Part shown: piece by piece, positions 25,662-34,415 of the stretch
How the letters are laid out: every line of letters starts with the position of its first letter
Numbering within the stretch: the first letter of the stretch is position 1
Source: Tautonia plasticadhaerens
Lineage (GTDB): Bacteria; Planctomycetota; Planctomycetia; Isosphaerales; Isosphaeraceae
Direction: 5' to 3'
NCBI RefSeq assembly: GCF_007752535.1
Contig: NZ_CP036431.1
Coordinates: 27,179-91,178, forward strand
Length of the DNA: 64,000 nt
The notes under the pieces: generated by a model
Database searches by the model: none
Told to the model about the DNA's origin: nothing
Seen by the model: the letters and a program-made list of their open reading frames with translations, nothing else
Translations under genes and position numbers: made by a program

Positions 25662-26978
25662 ATGCCCCCCGCAATCACCGTCCAGAACCTTTCTAAGACT
25701 TACGCGATCGGCTCCGGGGGCGAAGAGCCCTACCGCACGCTCCGCGAGTCGATCATGCAAGGCATCGGCGCCACGAGCCGTGCGGCCGGCAGGCTCCGCC
25801 CGGCGGACTCGCGGCGGATCGTCGCCCCCACCGTTCATCAGGCGCTCGACGATGTGAGCTTCGAGGTCCAGCCCGGAGAGGTCATCGGCCTCGTCGGTCG
25901 GAACGGGGCCGGCAAGTCGACCCTGCTGAAGGTCCTCAGCCGGATCACTGAGCCCACTTCGGGGCGGGTCGAGTATCGGGGCCGGTTGGGCAGCCTGCTC
26001 GAGGTCGGCACCGGCTTCCACCTGGAACTGACCGGACGCGAGAACGTCTACCTCAACGGCTCCATCCTCGGCATGAGCCGCCGCGAGATCGCCCGCAAGT
26101 TCGATGAGATCGTCGCCTTCGCCGAGATCGACAAGTTCCTCGACACGCCCGTCAAGCGCTATTCGAGCGGCATGTTCGTCCGCCTCGGCTTCGCCGTCGC
26201 CGCCCACTTCGAGCCCGAGATCCTGATCGTGGATGAGGTCCTGGCCGTCGGCGACGCGGCCTTTCAGAAGAAGTGCCTCGGCAAGATGAGCGACGTCAGC
26301 CGAGAGGGCCGCACGATCCTCTTCGTCAGCCACAACATGGCCGCCGTCAAGTCGCTTTGCTCCCGAGGCGTGCTGCTCGACGGGGGTCGGGTCCTCATGG
26401 ACGGCGACGTGAGTGACGTCGTCAACCGCTACATCCGGGCCGACTCCGAGATGGCCCAAACCGGCGTCATCCCCGACGAAGCACCGCGTCATCGCGACGT
26501 CCACGGGGTGGCTAGCTTCCGGTCTGTGCGGCTCACCGACCTATCTGGCACGGAGACCCGTCAGCTCTTCTACAAACAGCCGTTCCGCGTCGAGTTCACA
26601 TGCGACCTCGCGCGTGATCTCCCCGACGCCCACTGGGAGGTCAGCGTCAGCACTACCGACGGCGTCCAGGTCACCTACTCAACGACGCTCGACGCCGAGC
26701 CGCCGGGTGCCGCGATCAAGCGCGGGAGGCACGTCGTCAGCGCCGAACTCGAAATCCCACTGCTGCCGCAGGATTACTCAATCGACCTCGGCGTGCACTA
26801 CAACGACGGCCGCACGGCGGACTTCGTCCGCGGTGCCCTCGACTTCTCCGTCTTGCGCTTCTCAGAGGGCAGAGAAAGCCACTATCGTTGGCGTTCGACG
26901 AGAGGGTTCCTCAGCGTACCAGCCGTGTGGCGGACGCGCGAGGTCTACTCGGCCAAGGTTTCAGAGACCCACGGATGA
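25662..26978 (+). CDS. Wzt-like ABC exporter ATP-binding protein with C-terminal carbohydrate-binding domain
   Basis: The 438-residue protein has an ABC ATPase (residues ~1-255) and a Wzt_C-type domain (~280-430). Walker A GLVGRNGAGKSTLLKVL is at ~76-92, the Q-loop/ETG region LGSLLEVGTGFHLELTGREN follows, the signature is YSSGM at ~167, Walker B is EILIVDEVLAVGDAAFQ at ~186, and the switch His is in LFVSHNMAAVKSL. The C-terminal beta-sandwich would recognise the finished glycan end, as in E. coli O8/O9a systems, so export is chain-end-dependent. Its partner is most likely the permease at 15750. Its stop overlaps the next start (ATGA). Confidence 0.9.
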   Translation: MPPAITVQNLSKTYAIGSGGEEPYRTLRESIMQGIGATSRAAGRLRPADSRRIVAPTVHQALDDVSFEVQPGEVIGLVGRNGAGKSTLLKVLSRITEPTSGRVEYRGRLGSLLEVGTGFHLELTGRENVYLNGSILGMSRREIARKFDEIVAFAEIDKFLDTPVKRYSSGMFVRLGFAVAAHFEPEILIVDEVLAVGDAAFQKKCLGKMSDVSREGRTILFVSHNMAAVKSLCSRGVLLDGGRVLMDGDVSDVVNRYIRADSEMAQTGVIPDEAPRHRDVHGVASFRSVRLTDLSGTETRQLFYKQPFRVEFTCDLARDLPDAHWEVSVSTTDGVQVTYSTTLDAEPPGAAIKRGRHVVSAELEIPLLPQDYSIDLGVHYNDGRTADFVRGALDFSVLRFSEGRESHYRWRSTRGFLSVPAVWRTREVYSAKVSETHG

Positions 26979-28600
26979 ATGGTCCCCTCGATCCGGACGA
27001 CGGCGCCCGCTTCGTTGCGGTCCATGACGCCATCTACGAATCGCTGCGCGCGGTCTGCGACCGCGTCGCCGGGATGCGCGAGGAGTCTCGGCTGATCGCT
27101 GCGGAGATCACCGCCGGATTCGCAATAAACTTTCACACCGGGCGATTCGCCGACGGCTTCCTGGAACGGATGATCCTGGAGGTCGGGGAGCGGCTTCCCT
27201 CAGCATCTGGGTCCTCTAACGGTCCGACCGTCCTGTCATCCAAGCGCCGCATCCTTCACGTCGTGACCGAGGCGTTCGGCATCGGCGGAATGACGCGGAC
27301 GCTCGATAATTGGGTAAGGGCCGATCGGGCCAGCACACATCATCTCTACATGACCGCGCAGCCCGACGGATCGACCCCACGCTGCCTCGTCGAGGCGATC
27401 GCGCGCAGCGGTGGATCGTTGATGGAGTGCCCTCGCAACGCGACTCGGCTCGAGCGGGGGGGGCACCTCCGGGCCTGCGCTCGGAGCCAGGCCGATCTCG
27501 TCGTGCTTCATCACGGCGGCCACGACATACTGCCCACCCTGGCGTTCGCCGGCCGAGGCGGGCCGCCCGTCGCGGTGCTCAACCACGCCGATCACGCCTT
27601 CTGGCTCGGGAGTTCGGTGACCGATCTCGTCATCAATCAGCGTGACCTCAGCCAGCGTCTCGCCGATCGGCGACAAACGCCCCTCAACGTCACCCTCCCG
27701 ATCCCACTCGAGCCGCCCCCGATCCTGAGCCGCGAGGCGGCCCGCCGGCGACTCGGGATTCCGGCCGACACATTCGTCCTGCTCTCGGTCGGTCGCGCGA
27801 TCAAGTTCCGCCCCACGGCACGCCAGAATTTCCTGAGGACCGCCCGCCTCCTCCTAGAGCGACTTCCCAGCGCCCACCTGATCGTCGTCGGACTCACCTC
27901 GCTCGAGGCCCAGGGCCACCTCGACGAGACGCTGCACGAGCGGATCCACTGCGTCGGTCCGGTCGAGGAGCCGAGCCCCTACCGCGCGGCGGCCGACCTG
28001 TTCCTGGAGCCTTTCCCCTTCGGCTCGGCCACGTCGGTGCTCGAATCCTGCCTAGCCGGCCTCCCGGTCGTCCTGCCCCACAGCCCGCTCCTCGACCTAC
28101 TGGTCACCAACCACGGCATAGAGACGCTCGCCCCGAATCCCGCGAGCGAGGAGGACTACGTCGAAGCGGTCTGTCGCCTCGCGGAGCTCCCCGACGAGCG
28201 GCGGCACCTGGCCGCGTCACTCCAGCAGCGGGTCCGCGAGTGCCACACCGGCGTGGCCTGGCTCGACCGGTTGGAGGCAGTCTATCGCAAGGCGTTCTCG
28301 ACCACGCATGCGGTCCGGATGATCACGCCAACCTTGAGTGAGAGGGCAGACACCGACGTCCGGCTCGCCTACTGGCACCGATTCCTCCGCGCATCGACGG
28401 CCGATCCGTTGGGCCTGGCGAACCGCTACCTGCTCCAGGCCGCCTACGGGGCACGGCAGGCCGGGGATCATCGCTCAGCCCTCCGCATGCTACTCAGTTG
28501 GCATCCCGCGGGGTCCGGCCAACTCTTCCGACAGCGAATGGCCGCCGCTGCGAAGGTCCCGGCGCACTGGCTCTGGCGGAAGGCAGGAGCGCTCACGTGA
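26975..28600 (+). CDS. Family 4-like glycosyltransferase
   Basis: The 541-residue protein starts at the ATGA overlap (MNGPLDPDDGARFVAVHDAI). After a ~90-residue helical lead it has a GT-B fold: RRILHVVTEAFGIGGMTRTL (N-domain glycine loop), VLNHADHAFWLG, then the C-domain FVLLSVGRAIKFRPTARQN, HLIVVGL, YRAAADLFLEPFPFGSATSV and LESCLAGLPVVLP with the Glu of the E-x7-E region. The FGSATSVLESCLAGLPVV arrangement resembles O-GlcNAc-transferase-like or GT4/GT41-type domains. The extra C-terminal ~120 residues are helical and of unknown role. It follows the ATPase directly and is probably needed for chain extension or capping. Confidence 0.75.
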   Translation: MNGPLDPDDGARFVAVHDAIYESLRAVCDRVAGMREESRLIAAEITAGFAINFHTGRFADGFLERMILEVGERLPSASGSSNGPTVLSSKRRILHVVTEAFGIGGMTRTLDNWVRADRASTHHLYMTAQPDGSTPRCLVEAIARSGGSLMECPRNATRLERGGHLRACARSQADLVVLHHGGHDILPTLAFAGRGGPPVAVLNHADHAFWLGSSVTDLVINQRDLSQRLADRRQTPLNVTLPIPLEPPPILSREAARRRLGIPADTFVLLSVGRAIKFRPTARQNFLRTARLLLERLPSAHLIVVGLTSLEAQGHLDETLHERIHCVGPVEEPSPYRAAADLFLEPFPFGSATSVLESCLAGLPVVLPHSPLLDLLVTNHGIETLAPNPASEEDYVEAVCRLAELPDERRHLAASLQQRVRECHTGVAWLDRLEAVYRKAFSTTHAVRMITPTLSERADTDVRLAYWHRFLRASTADPLGLANRYLLQAAYGARQAGDHRSALRMLLSWHPAGSGQLFRQRMAAAAKVPAHWLWRKAGALT

Positions 28601-28833
28601 CGACGGACCTACATTCGAGTCATCAGCGAATGACGGATTCGGCTCTCGCGAAATCGCCGCCTGGGGCGTCGAGTAGCGTCAACGTCATCATTTCGACGTG
28701 TAACTGTGCCTCATATATCCCAGAGGCCATCGTGAGTGCCTTGGCCCAGAAAGCCCGACCAGCCGATTGGTCGCTACACGCTACCTCTCGGCGTCAAGAT
28801 TCGTATCAAACGTCCCTGGAGGTGGCGCGCTAG
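28597..28833 (+). pseudogene. Truncated family 2 glycosyltransferase (N-terminal stub)
   Basis: From GTG 28597 (overlapping the upstream stop) the frame reads MTDSALAKSPPGASSSVNVI and ISTCNCASYIPEAIVSALAQ. This is the start of a GT2 domain (usual form VSVIIPTYNxxxYIxEAIESVLxQ), but it loses homology after KARPADWS and stops at 28833. The complete GT2 gene that follows starts in the same TAG/GTG junction and repeats the same domain start. I read this as a recombination scar in which an incoming glycosyltransferase replaced the body of an older one. Confidence 0.7.
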
Positions 28834-29789
28834 TGTTGAGGCAGACTGTCAGTGTCATTATCCCGACCTACAACAGCGGGTCGTTTGTCACGGCTGCTGT
28901 GGAAAGTGCTCTAGGGCAGTCAGTGCAGCCGTTCGAGATCATCGTAATCGACGATGGGTCTACCGATGCCACATCACACGTTCTGAAACCATATATGGGT
29001 TCCATTCGCTATTATCAACAACCAAACGCTGGGTTGTCCGCTGCTCGGAATAGGGGTATTGCCGCTGCGATGGGGGATCTGATTGCATTTCTCGACGCGG
29101 ACGATATTTGGCTCCCGAACAAATTGGCTCTACAGATGGAAACGCTCGAAAAACATCCAGAAGCGGCCTTGGTTCACAGCGATGTTTATTTCTGGGATAA
29201 TGAGACTGGGGAACGGGCGATCCGGAACAAGATGCGACATGGTTACACAGGTCGTTGCTACCACCAGTTCTTCCGACGCAACGCTGTCTGCCCCTCGACT
29301 GTGCTTGTACGCAGAGAATGCTTAGACCGAATTGGGGGCTTCGACGAACAGATCCGCCGGCCGACCACGCAGGACTACGACCTCTGGTGGCGGATCGCAA
29401 GACGGTACGATTTGGCATACCTCGACCGACCAACCGTCCTATATCGCCTTCACTCCGGCAACGCGAGCAAGCAGACGCTAATGATGGTTGAGGATGAGCT
29501 CTATGTGGTTCTAAAGGCGTTGAGCGAAGATAGTCAGCTCGCTCAATCCCTAGGATTTCGAGAGACCAACGACAGGCTCTTTGGCTTGTACTTCTCCATA
29601 GGTTACATCAATTTTGATGAGGGAAGGTTTCCTACTGCTCGCCGATCGTTACTCAGCGCTATTAGGCGTCGACCAACCGACACATACACGTGGTTACTGA
29701 CGGCCTCCACCTTGCTGCCGCCGGCCTGGGTTCGTGCCCTGAGAAACATGAAGCAATCTGCGTTGTTTTGCCTCGACCCCATGACCTGA
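28833..29789 (+). CDS. Family 2 glycosyltransferase (low-GC, probably acquired)
   Basis: The 318-residue protein starts at GTG 28833 (LRQTVSVIIPTYNSGSFVTA). GT-A motifs are IIVIDDGSTDATSHVL, GLSAARNRGIAAAMGDLIAF, LDADDIWLPNKLALQM (DxD), and the acceptor-side EQIRRPTTQDYDLWWRIARR. It would transfer a sugar onto the lipid-linked oligosaccharide. GC is clearly lower than in neighbouring genes (many A/T third positions between 28960 and 29700), which points to recent transfer. No membrane helices are seen. The longer in-frame extension upstream lacks a domain and overlaps the pseudogene, so the GTG at the stop junction was preferred. Confidence 0.85.
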   Translation: MLRQTVSVIIPTYNSGSFVTAAVESALGQSVQPFEIIVIDDGSTDATSHVLKPYMGSIRYYQQPNAGLSAARNRGIAAAMGDLIAFLDADDIWLPNKLALQMETLEKHPEAALVHSDVYFWDNETGERAIRNKMRHGYTGRCYHQFFRRNAVCPSTVLVRRECLDRIGGFDEQIRRPTTQDYDLWWRIARRYDLAYLDRPTVLYRLHSGNASKQTLMMVEDELYVVLKALSEDSQLAQSLGFRETNDRLFGLYFSIGYINFDEGRFPTARRSLLSAIRRRPTDTYTWLLTASTLLPPAWVRALRNMKQSALFCLDPMT

Positions 29790-29821
29790 CCCCAAGATTC
29801 GTGGCGGCCGGAGAGATTCTA

Positions 29822-30661
29822 ATGAGCATTACATCGATCCCACTCATGGTAAAGGTCTGGGCTGGGGATGACCGGCACGATTTCAGGTACATCAGCAAGA
29901 GCTTGCCGAGCCTTCTGAACAGTGACCTGCCGCTCAACATTCGCATCATCCTGATCGATGACTGCAGCCCGAGCCGGGAGATAAGCCCATATCTCGAACA
30001 CCTAGCCCGATCACACGACAGGGTCGAAGTCTGGAGGAACCCCTACAATATGGGGCCGAACACAGGACAATCTTACAACTTCCCCAGGGTTGTCGACCGA
30101 TATCCCCACGCCGAGTTCTTCGTCCTCTGCGACGACGACATGATCTACCACCCCGGCTGGCTCCAGCGTCTCATCAGCGTCTACCGGGAAGCCGCCGAGG
30201 TCGGTCTTAATGGCGTCTTCACCGCTCTCAACGTGCCCGCACGCCCCGCCTACAGCACGGTTTGCCTGCCTACCAGCGAGGTGCTCCTGAAGAAGCGCCA
30301 GATGGCCCAGAACTGGCTGCTGCCCCGCGATGTCTACGAGGCCGTTGGCCCTTTCCGGGTGACCGAACTCGCCTTCGATCACGACTACGGCCTTAGATTA
30401 AGCGCCGCCGGATATCCAGTGATCTGCATGAAACCGAGCTACGTCCAAAACATCGGTTACCGAGGTGCTTATCAGACCGACAATTCACTCACTGCGAAGG
30501 ACTACGTCGGTCGTCTCGACTGGGATCTCTGCCTTGCCGACGCTTTGTGGACCGCCCGTCGCGCCTCAACCCGGCTCGCTCAAGCTTGCTTCGCTCGTAT
30601 CCCCGAGGGAGGCGCCAAGCGGTCTCTCCGCCGGATCCGCGATGACCTCACCCAATCCTGA
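29822..30661 (+). CDS. Family 2 glycosyltransferase
   Basis: The 279-residue protein starts at ATG 29822 with GGAGAG 10 bases upstream. A GT2-like order is visible: IPLMVKVWAGDDRHDFRYIS, IRIILIDDCSPSREISPYLE, a DDD metal site in FFVLCDDDMIYHPGWLQRL, and a late His/Asp pair in VTELAFDHDYGLRLSAAGYP. The sequence PNTGQSYNFPRVVDRYPHAE fills the region before the DxD. GC is intermediate between the low-GC gene before it and the high-GC operon. I cannot assign sugar or linkage. Confidence 0.75.
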   Translation: MSITSIPLMVKVWAGDDRHDFRYISKSLPSLLNSDLPLNIRIILIDDCSPSREISPYLEHLARSHDRVEVWRNPYNMGPNTGQSYNFPRVVDRYPHAEFFVLCDDDMIYHPGWLQRLISVYREAAEVGLNGVFTALNVPARPAYSTVCLPTSEVLLKKRQMAQNWLLPRDVYEAVGPFRVTELAFDHDYGLRLSAAGYPVICMKPSYVQNIGYRGAYQTDNSLTAKDYVGRLDWDLCLADALWTARRASTRLAQACFARIPEGGAKRSLRRIRDDLTQS

Positions 30662-30730
30662 GGGCGTGACGCCAATGGGCCATTCCCCCCGCGAGCCGCA
30701 CCGGAAGAGCTGGCCGCCTCCCAAGACCGA

Positions 30731-31221
30731 TTGCGCGGCCGCTTCTTCAAAGCCCTCGCCCAAGCGTTCACCAGCGACGACGGTCGGCGCATTGCCCGCC
30801 GGGCCGTCCTCGGCTCGCCGCTGGCCCTGATGCTGGCCAACCTCGCGGCACACCAGGGCCAGGAAACCGCCATCCGCGCGGTCGCCGAATTGGCCCGGCG
30901 GGGCATCCCGCTGGCGTGCTCGCTGGCCAGTGTCGAGCGGGGGGCGAAGGGGCCCACACGGACCACTTGCGATCCCTCATCGAGGGGCTCGGCCTGGGCG
31001 ATCGGGTACGGCTGCTCGGCCAGCGGTCCACCGACCGCCTGGAGCGGCTGTTCTTCGAGCCCCACACCTTCGGTCCGCTGATCGAGGCCGCCCGGTCCGC
31101 CGTTCTCGCCGAGTCCTCCCTGCACGCTTACTGCGAGCGGATCGGGTCCCTCTACGACGAGCTCCAAGGGAGACTCCGCCGGGGGAGCCGACGCCCGGGA
31201 AGGTTGCCGCTGCCCTCGTGA
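30731..31221 (+). pseudogene. Broken family 4 glycosyltransferase fragment
   Basis: Two frames together recall the C-terminal GT4 domain. The first (30731 on) has a helical lead RGRFFKALAQAFTSDDGRRI, similar to the lead of the sulfotransferase that follows. It then reads ETAIRAVAELARRGIPLACS and stops making sense near 30950. The second frame (to 31221) continues LRSLIEGLGLGDRVRLLGQR, as in the GT4 stretch VGxGxxxxxLxxLIxxLGLxDxVxxLG, then degrades into LYDELQGRLRRG, the usual C-terminal tail. The middle of the nucleotide-binding domain (E-x7-E) is missing. The piece is a deleted and frameshifted relic between two intact genes. Confidence 0.65.
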
Positions 31222-31234
31222 CCATCGGATTCCT

Positions 31235-32374
31235 ATGGCGTTCCCAAGCGATAACCGGCCCTCCCTCCAACAGCGGTGGCGCCCCTTCGGCGCGATCAGG
31301 GGTGTGGCGCGGCGCAGGTTCTACCGATTCCTGGAACGTGCCCTCGGCACGGACGACGGCAGGCGGATCATCTCCGAGGCATCCCCCGGCATGCCCTTCC
31401 GCCCGCCCTCGGGGTGGAATATCTCCCCTCCGTACAACGACCTCGGCCGGCCGGCCAACCGTGCCCGTGCCACGGGCCGGGACGACATCATCTTCGTCAC
31501 GGGGCGGTTCCGGAGCGGCTCGACCCTGCTCTGGAACTTGTTCCGGAATGTCGAGGGCGTGACGGCCTACTACGAGCCACTCAACGAGCGTCGCTGGTTC
31601 GACCGCCGGTCGCGAGGCGGCCACACTGACTCGACCCACCGCAAGGTCGCCGATTACTGGCGAGAATACGACGGCTTGGACGATCTGGGCAGGTGGTACC
31701 GAGAGGATTGGATTCGCAGGGATTTGCTGATGGCCGAGGACGCCTGGGACCCGGGTCTGACCGGCTATGTGGACACCTTGATCGAGCGGGCCCCGGGGCG
31801 GCCGGTCCTCCAGTTCAATCGGATCGACTTCCGACTTCCCTGGTTCCGCCGCCAGTACCCCCGGGCAACGTTCATTCACATATACAGACATCCACGTGAT
31901 CAGTGGTGTTCGACGCTCCAGGGTGACCTCATCCGCTTCCCGCGGGACGGGACGATGGCCGATTTCATCCCCTTCGACAAATTCTATCTCGGGACGTGGG
32001 CCGCTGACCTGAAATACCGCTTCCCGTTCCTCGAAGAACGGTCCGACGCGCATCCCTATCGAATATTCTACTATATATGGATACTGTCGTATATATTTGG
32101 CGAACATTTTTGCCACTATTCTATACAGTTTGAACGATTCATGGGTCGCCCCGAAGAGCAGCTCATTGAGCTATTCGATAGGGTGGGGATCATCGGCGCT
32201 GACCTGGCCGCACTGCGGTTGCTCATCGAGCCGCCTGTCCTGGGGAAATGGCGGCAGTACGCCGAAGCTGGCTGGTTCGAGGACCATGAGGCGGCCTGCG
32301 AAGAAGTCCTGGGCGAGTTCCTGGGATCGACGCGTTCCGGGGTCATTCCCGAGCCGTTCGCCGCCCACCTCTGA
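31235..32374 (+). CDS. Sulfotransferase family protein
   Basis: The 379-residue protein has a P-loop-like 5'-phosphosulfate loop, IIFVTGRFRSGSTLLWNLFR (residues ~85-105), and the 3'-phosphate region ATFIHIYRHPRDQWCSTLQG (~210-230). Both are needed to bind PAPS. FERFMGRPEEQLIELFDRVG and a C-terminal YAEAGWFEDHEAACEEVLGE complete the fold. It probably sulfates a sugar of the polysaccharide, giving a sulfated extracellular glycan, as reported more widely for planctomycetes. ATG 31235 has a weak site. GC drops around 32050-32130, where codons for Ile/Tyr cluster. No signal peptide is present, so it acts in the cytosol. Confidence 0.85.
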   Translation: MAFPSDNRPSLQQRWRPFGAIRGVARRRFYRFLERALGTDDGRRIISEASPGMPFRPPSGWNISPPYNDLGRPANRARATGRDDIIFVTGRFRSGSTLLWNLFRNVEGVTAYYEPLNERRWFDRRSRGGHTDSTHRKVADYWREYDGLDDLGRWYREDWIRRDLLMAEDAWDPGLTGYVDTLIERAPGRPVLQFNRIDFRLPWFRRQYPRATFIHIYRHPRDQWCSTLQGDLIRFPRDGTMADFIPFDKFYLGTWAADLKYRFPFLEERSDAHPYRIFYYIWILSYIFGEHFCHYSIQFERFMGRPEEQLIELFDRVGIIGADLAALRLLIEPPVLGKWRQYAEAGWFEDHEAACEEVLGEFLGSTRSGVIPEPFAAHL

Positions 32375-32390
32375 CCGCGAAAGGCCACCC

Positions 32391-33593
32391 TTGACCACCC
32401 TCCTGATCAGCGAGATTTTCCCCCCCCGGCACGGCGGCAGCGGCCGCTGGTTCTGGGAGATCTACCGGCGACTGCCTCGGGCCGATTTCCTCATCGCCGC
32501 GGGGGAAGACCCGCAGCAGGAGTCGTACGACCGGGCACACGACCTGCGGATTGTCCGCATGCCGTTGACACTCCAACAGTGGGGGATCGCCAGCCTATGC
32601 GGGCTGCAGGGCTACACCAGGGCGATTCTGCGGCTGCGCCGGCTAGCCGCCGAGCACCACGTCACCGCGATCCACAGCGGCCGTTGTCTTCCCGAGGGGA
32701 TCATGGCCTTGGCCTTGAGGCATTCGGTCGGGATCCCCTACGCCTGCTACGTGCACGGGGAAGACGTGAATACAGCGACACTGAGTCGAGAACACCACTG
32801 GCTGGCCCGACGCGTATTGGGGGGGGCCCACCTCGTCATCGCCAACAGCCGGAATACCGAACGGATCCTGAGGCAGGAGTGGGGGCTCCCGGTCGATCGT
32901 GTCCGGGTATTGCACCCTGGCGTCGACACCGATCGGTTCGTCCCCGCGCCTCGAGATGCCGCCGTCCGAGCCCGATTGGGCTGGGGCGACCGTCCGGTGA
33001 TCCTGACGGTCGGTCGGCTTCAACAGCGCAAGGGGCACGACCGGATGATCGAGGCGGTAGGAAAGGTCCGGCGGACGATCCCGGATGTCCTCTATTCGGT
33101 CGTCGGAGGCGGCGAGGAGCGGGACCGCCTCGGGGAACTCACCGCATGCGCCGGCCTGGCAGGCCATGTGCAGTTCCTGGGCGAGCTTGCCGATGAGGAT
33201 CTCATCCGTTGTTATCAACAATGCGATATGTTTACGCTCCCCAACCGTCAAGTCGGCAAGGATATCGAGGGGTTCGGGATGGTCCTGCTGGAGGCCCAAG
33301 CTTGTGGAAAGCCCGTGATCGCCGGCAATTCCGGGGGGACGGCCGAGACCATGAAGATCCCCGAAACCGGATGGGTTGTCGCCGCCGACGACCCGGCAGA
33401 GCTGGCCGAATCGATCATCAACATCCTCTCCGATCGCGGGCGCATGGCGCGGATGGGGCTCGCGGCACGTGCCTGGGTCAGTGGCCAATTCAGCTGGGAC
33501 GAACTCGCGCCCCGGGCCGGTAGCATCTTCCGCGAGATGGTGCGCTGCAGATCGCAGGATACCTGCTTTCACGAGCATGAAGTCGACGTTTAA
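32391..33593 (+). CDS. Family 4 glycosyltransferase
   Basis: The 400-residue GT-B enzyme probably starts at TTG 32391 (AAAGG nine bases upstream), because the glycine-rich N-terminal loop TTLLISEIFPPRHGGSGRWF begins immediately and earlier in-frame codons overlap the sulfotransferase. Other motifs are YACYVHGEDVNTATLSREHH, VLHPGVDTDRFVPAPRDAAV, ILTVGRLQQRKGHDRMIEAV, and the E-x7-E loop in IEGFGMVLLEAQACGKPVIA. A retaining transferase using a nucleotide sugar is expected. It overlaps the next gene by 17 bases. Confidence 0.88.
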   Translation: MTTLLISEIFPPRHGGSGRWFWEIYRRLPRADFLIAAGEDPQQESYDRAHDLRIVRMPLTLQQWGIASLCGLQGYTRAILRLRRLAAEHHVTAIHSGRCLPEGIMALALRHSVGIPYACYVHGEDVNTATLSREHHWLARRVLGGAHLVIANSRNTERILRQEWGLPVDRVRVLHPGVDTDRFVPAPRDAAVRARLGWGDRPVILTVGRLQQRKGHDRMIEAVGKVRRTIPDVLYSVVGGGEERDRLGELTACAGLAGHVQFLGELADEDLIRCYQQCDMFTLPNRQVGKDIEGFGMVLLEAQACGKPVIAGNSGGTAETMKIPETGWVVAADDPAELAESIINILSDRGRMARMGLAARAWVSGQFSWDELAPRAGSIFREMVRCRSQDTCFHEHEVDV

Positions 33594-34197
33594 GTCAATT
33601 GCCGACGGATTGGCTTCGGTCCTCGTCATCCCGGCTATCCTGCTTTATGCAATTGGCCGGACCGCCGTCGGTGCAGATCGGGCCTTCCCGGGGTGGTCTC
33701 AGGCCTTCGCGCTCATCCCGGGCCTCAGCGGCGTCTACCTGCGGCGTGCGTTCTATCGTCGCGTCCTCCCGAGATGCGGTCCCGATGCCTGCCTGGGCTT
33801 CGGGACCATCCTCTCCCACCCAACGGCTGAGGTCGGGCGCAACGTGTACGTGGGCGCTTATTGTTGCCTAGGAGCCGTGACCCTGGAGGACGACGTGATT
33901 GTCGGCTCCCATGTCTCGATCATGAACGGCTCCGAGCAGCACGGCATCGAACGCCTCGACGTACCCATTCGCGAGCAGCCGGGCTCGTGGCCCCGAGTGA
34001 CCATCGGCCAGGACTCGTGGATCGGCGAGCGATCGGTGGTCATGGCCGACGTTGGCGCGCACTGTGTCATCGGGGCGGGCGCGGTGGTCAGCAGGCCCGT
34101 GCCCTGCTACGCGATCGCCGTCGGAGTGCCCGCTCACGTGCTCCGGTCCCGGGCGGGGTCCCCCGGCGATCGGCCAGCCGAACCCGCAGGCCCCTAG
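33577..34197 (+). CDS. Left-handed beta-helix acyltransferase (serine/maltose acetyltransferase-like)
   Basis: The 206-residue protein has an N-terminal hydrophobic stretch (SVLVIPAILLYAIGRTAVGA) and then hexapeptide repeats (LGFGTILSHPTAEVGRNVYV, GAVTLEDDVIVGSHVSIMNG, VTIGQDSWIGERSVVMADVG, VIGAGAVVSRPVPCYAIAVG VPAHVLR). The SGEQHG-like SEQHGIER segment holds the likely catalytic His. The N-terminal hydrophobic part suggests membrane association, as in O-acetyltransferases that decorate capsules. It is the last gene of the first block. The 17-base overlap with the upstream gene and ATG 33577 fix the start. Confidence 0.8.
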   Translation: MKSTFKSIADGLASVLVIPAILLYAIGRTAVGADRAFPGWSQAFALIPGLSGVYLRRAFYRRVLPRCGPDACLGFGTILSHPTAEVGRNVYVGAYCCLGAVTLEDDVIVGSHVSIMNGSEQHGIERLDVPIREQPGSWPRVTIGQDSWIGERSVVMADVGAHCVIGAGAVVSRPVPCYAIAVGVPAHVLRSRAGSPGDRPAEPAGP

Positions 34198-34415
34198 GGC
34201 GACCGCCGCGACCTCACCGCCCACGACGGTTCGACGCCGCACACTTAAATGAACTGTTGAGAAATTTCATCACGTTGGTCGTTGGCCCGTCCCCGCGCTC
34301 TCCACCAATATTGTCGAAATTAGACATAATTTTTTATATATTTTAATAAGTCAATAAATTCGACTTTGTCGCCCTCGGTTGTTTCCTACGGACGTTTGAT
34401 AACAGGAAATCTCAG
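34198..34415. other. AT-rich junction at the end of the first polysaccharide block
   Basis: About 220 bases without a gene. The part at 34300-34375 is strongly AT-rich (taatttattt-like runs) and carries no strong GC hairpin that I can see. It separates the operon from the convergent IS1-like relic. It may contain the end of the operon transcript or the edge of the old insertion sequence. Confidence 0.4.
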
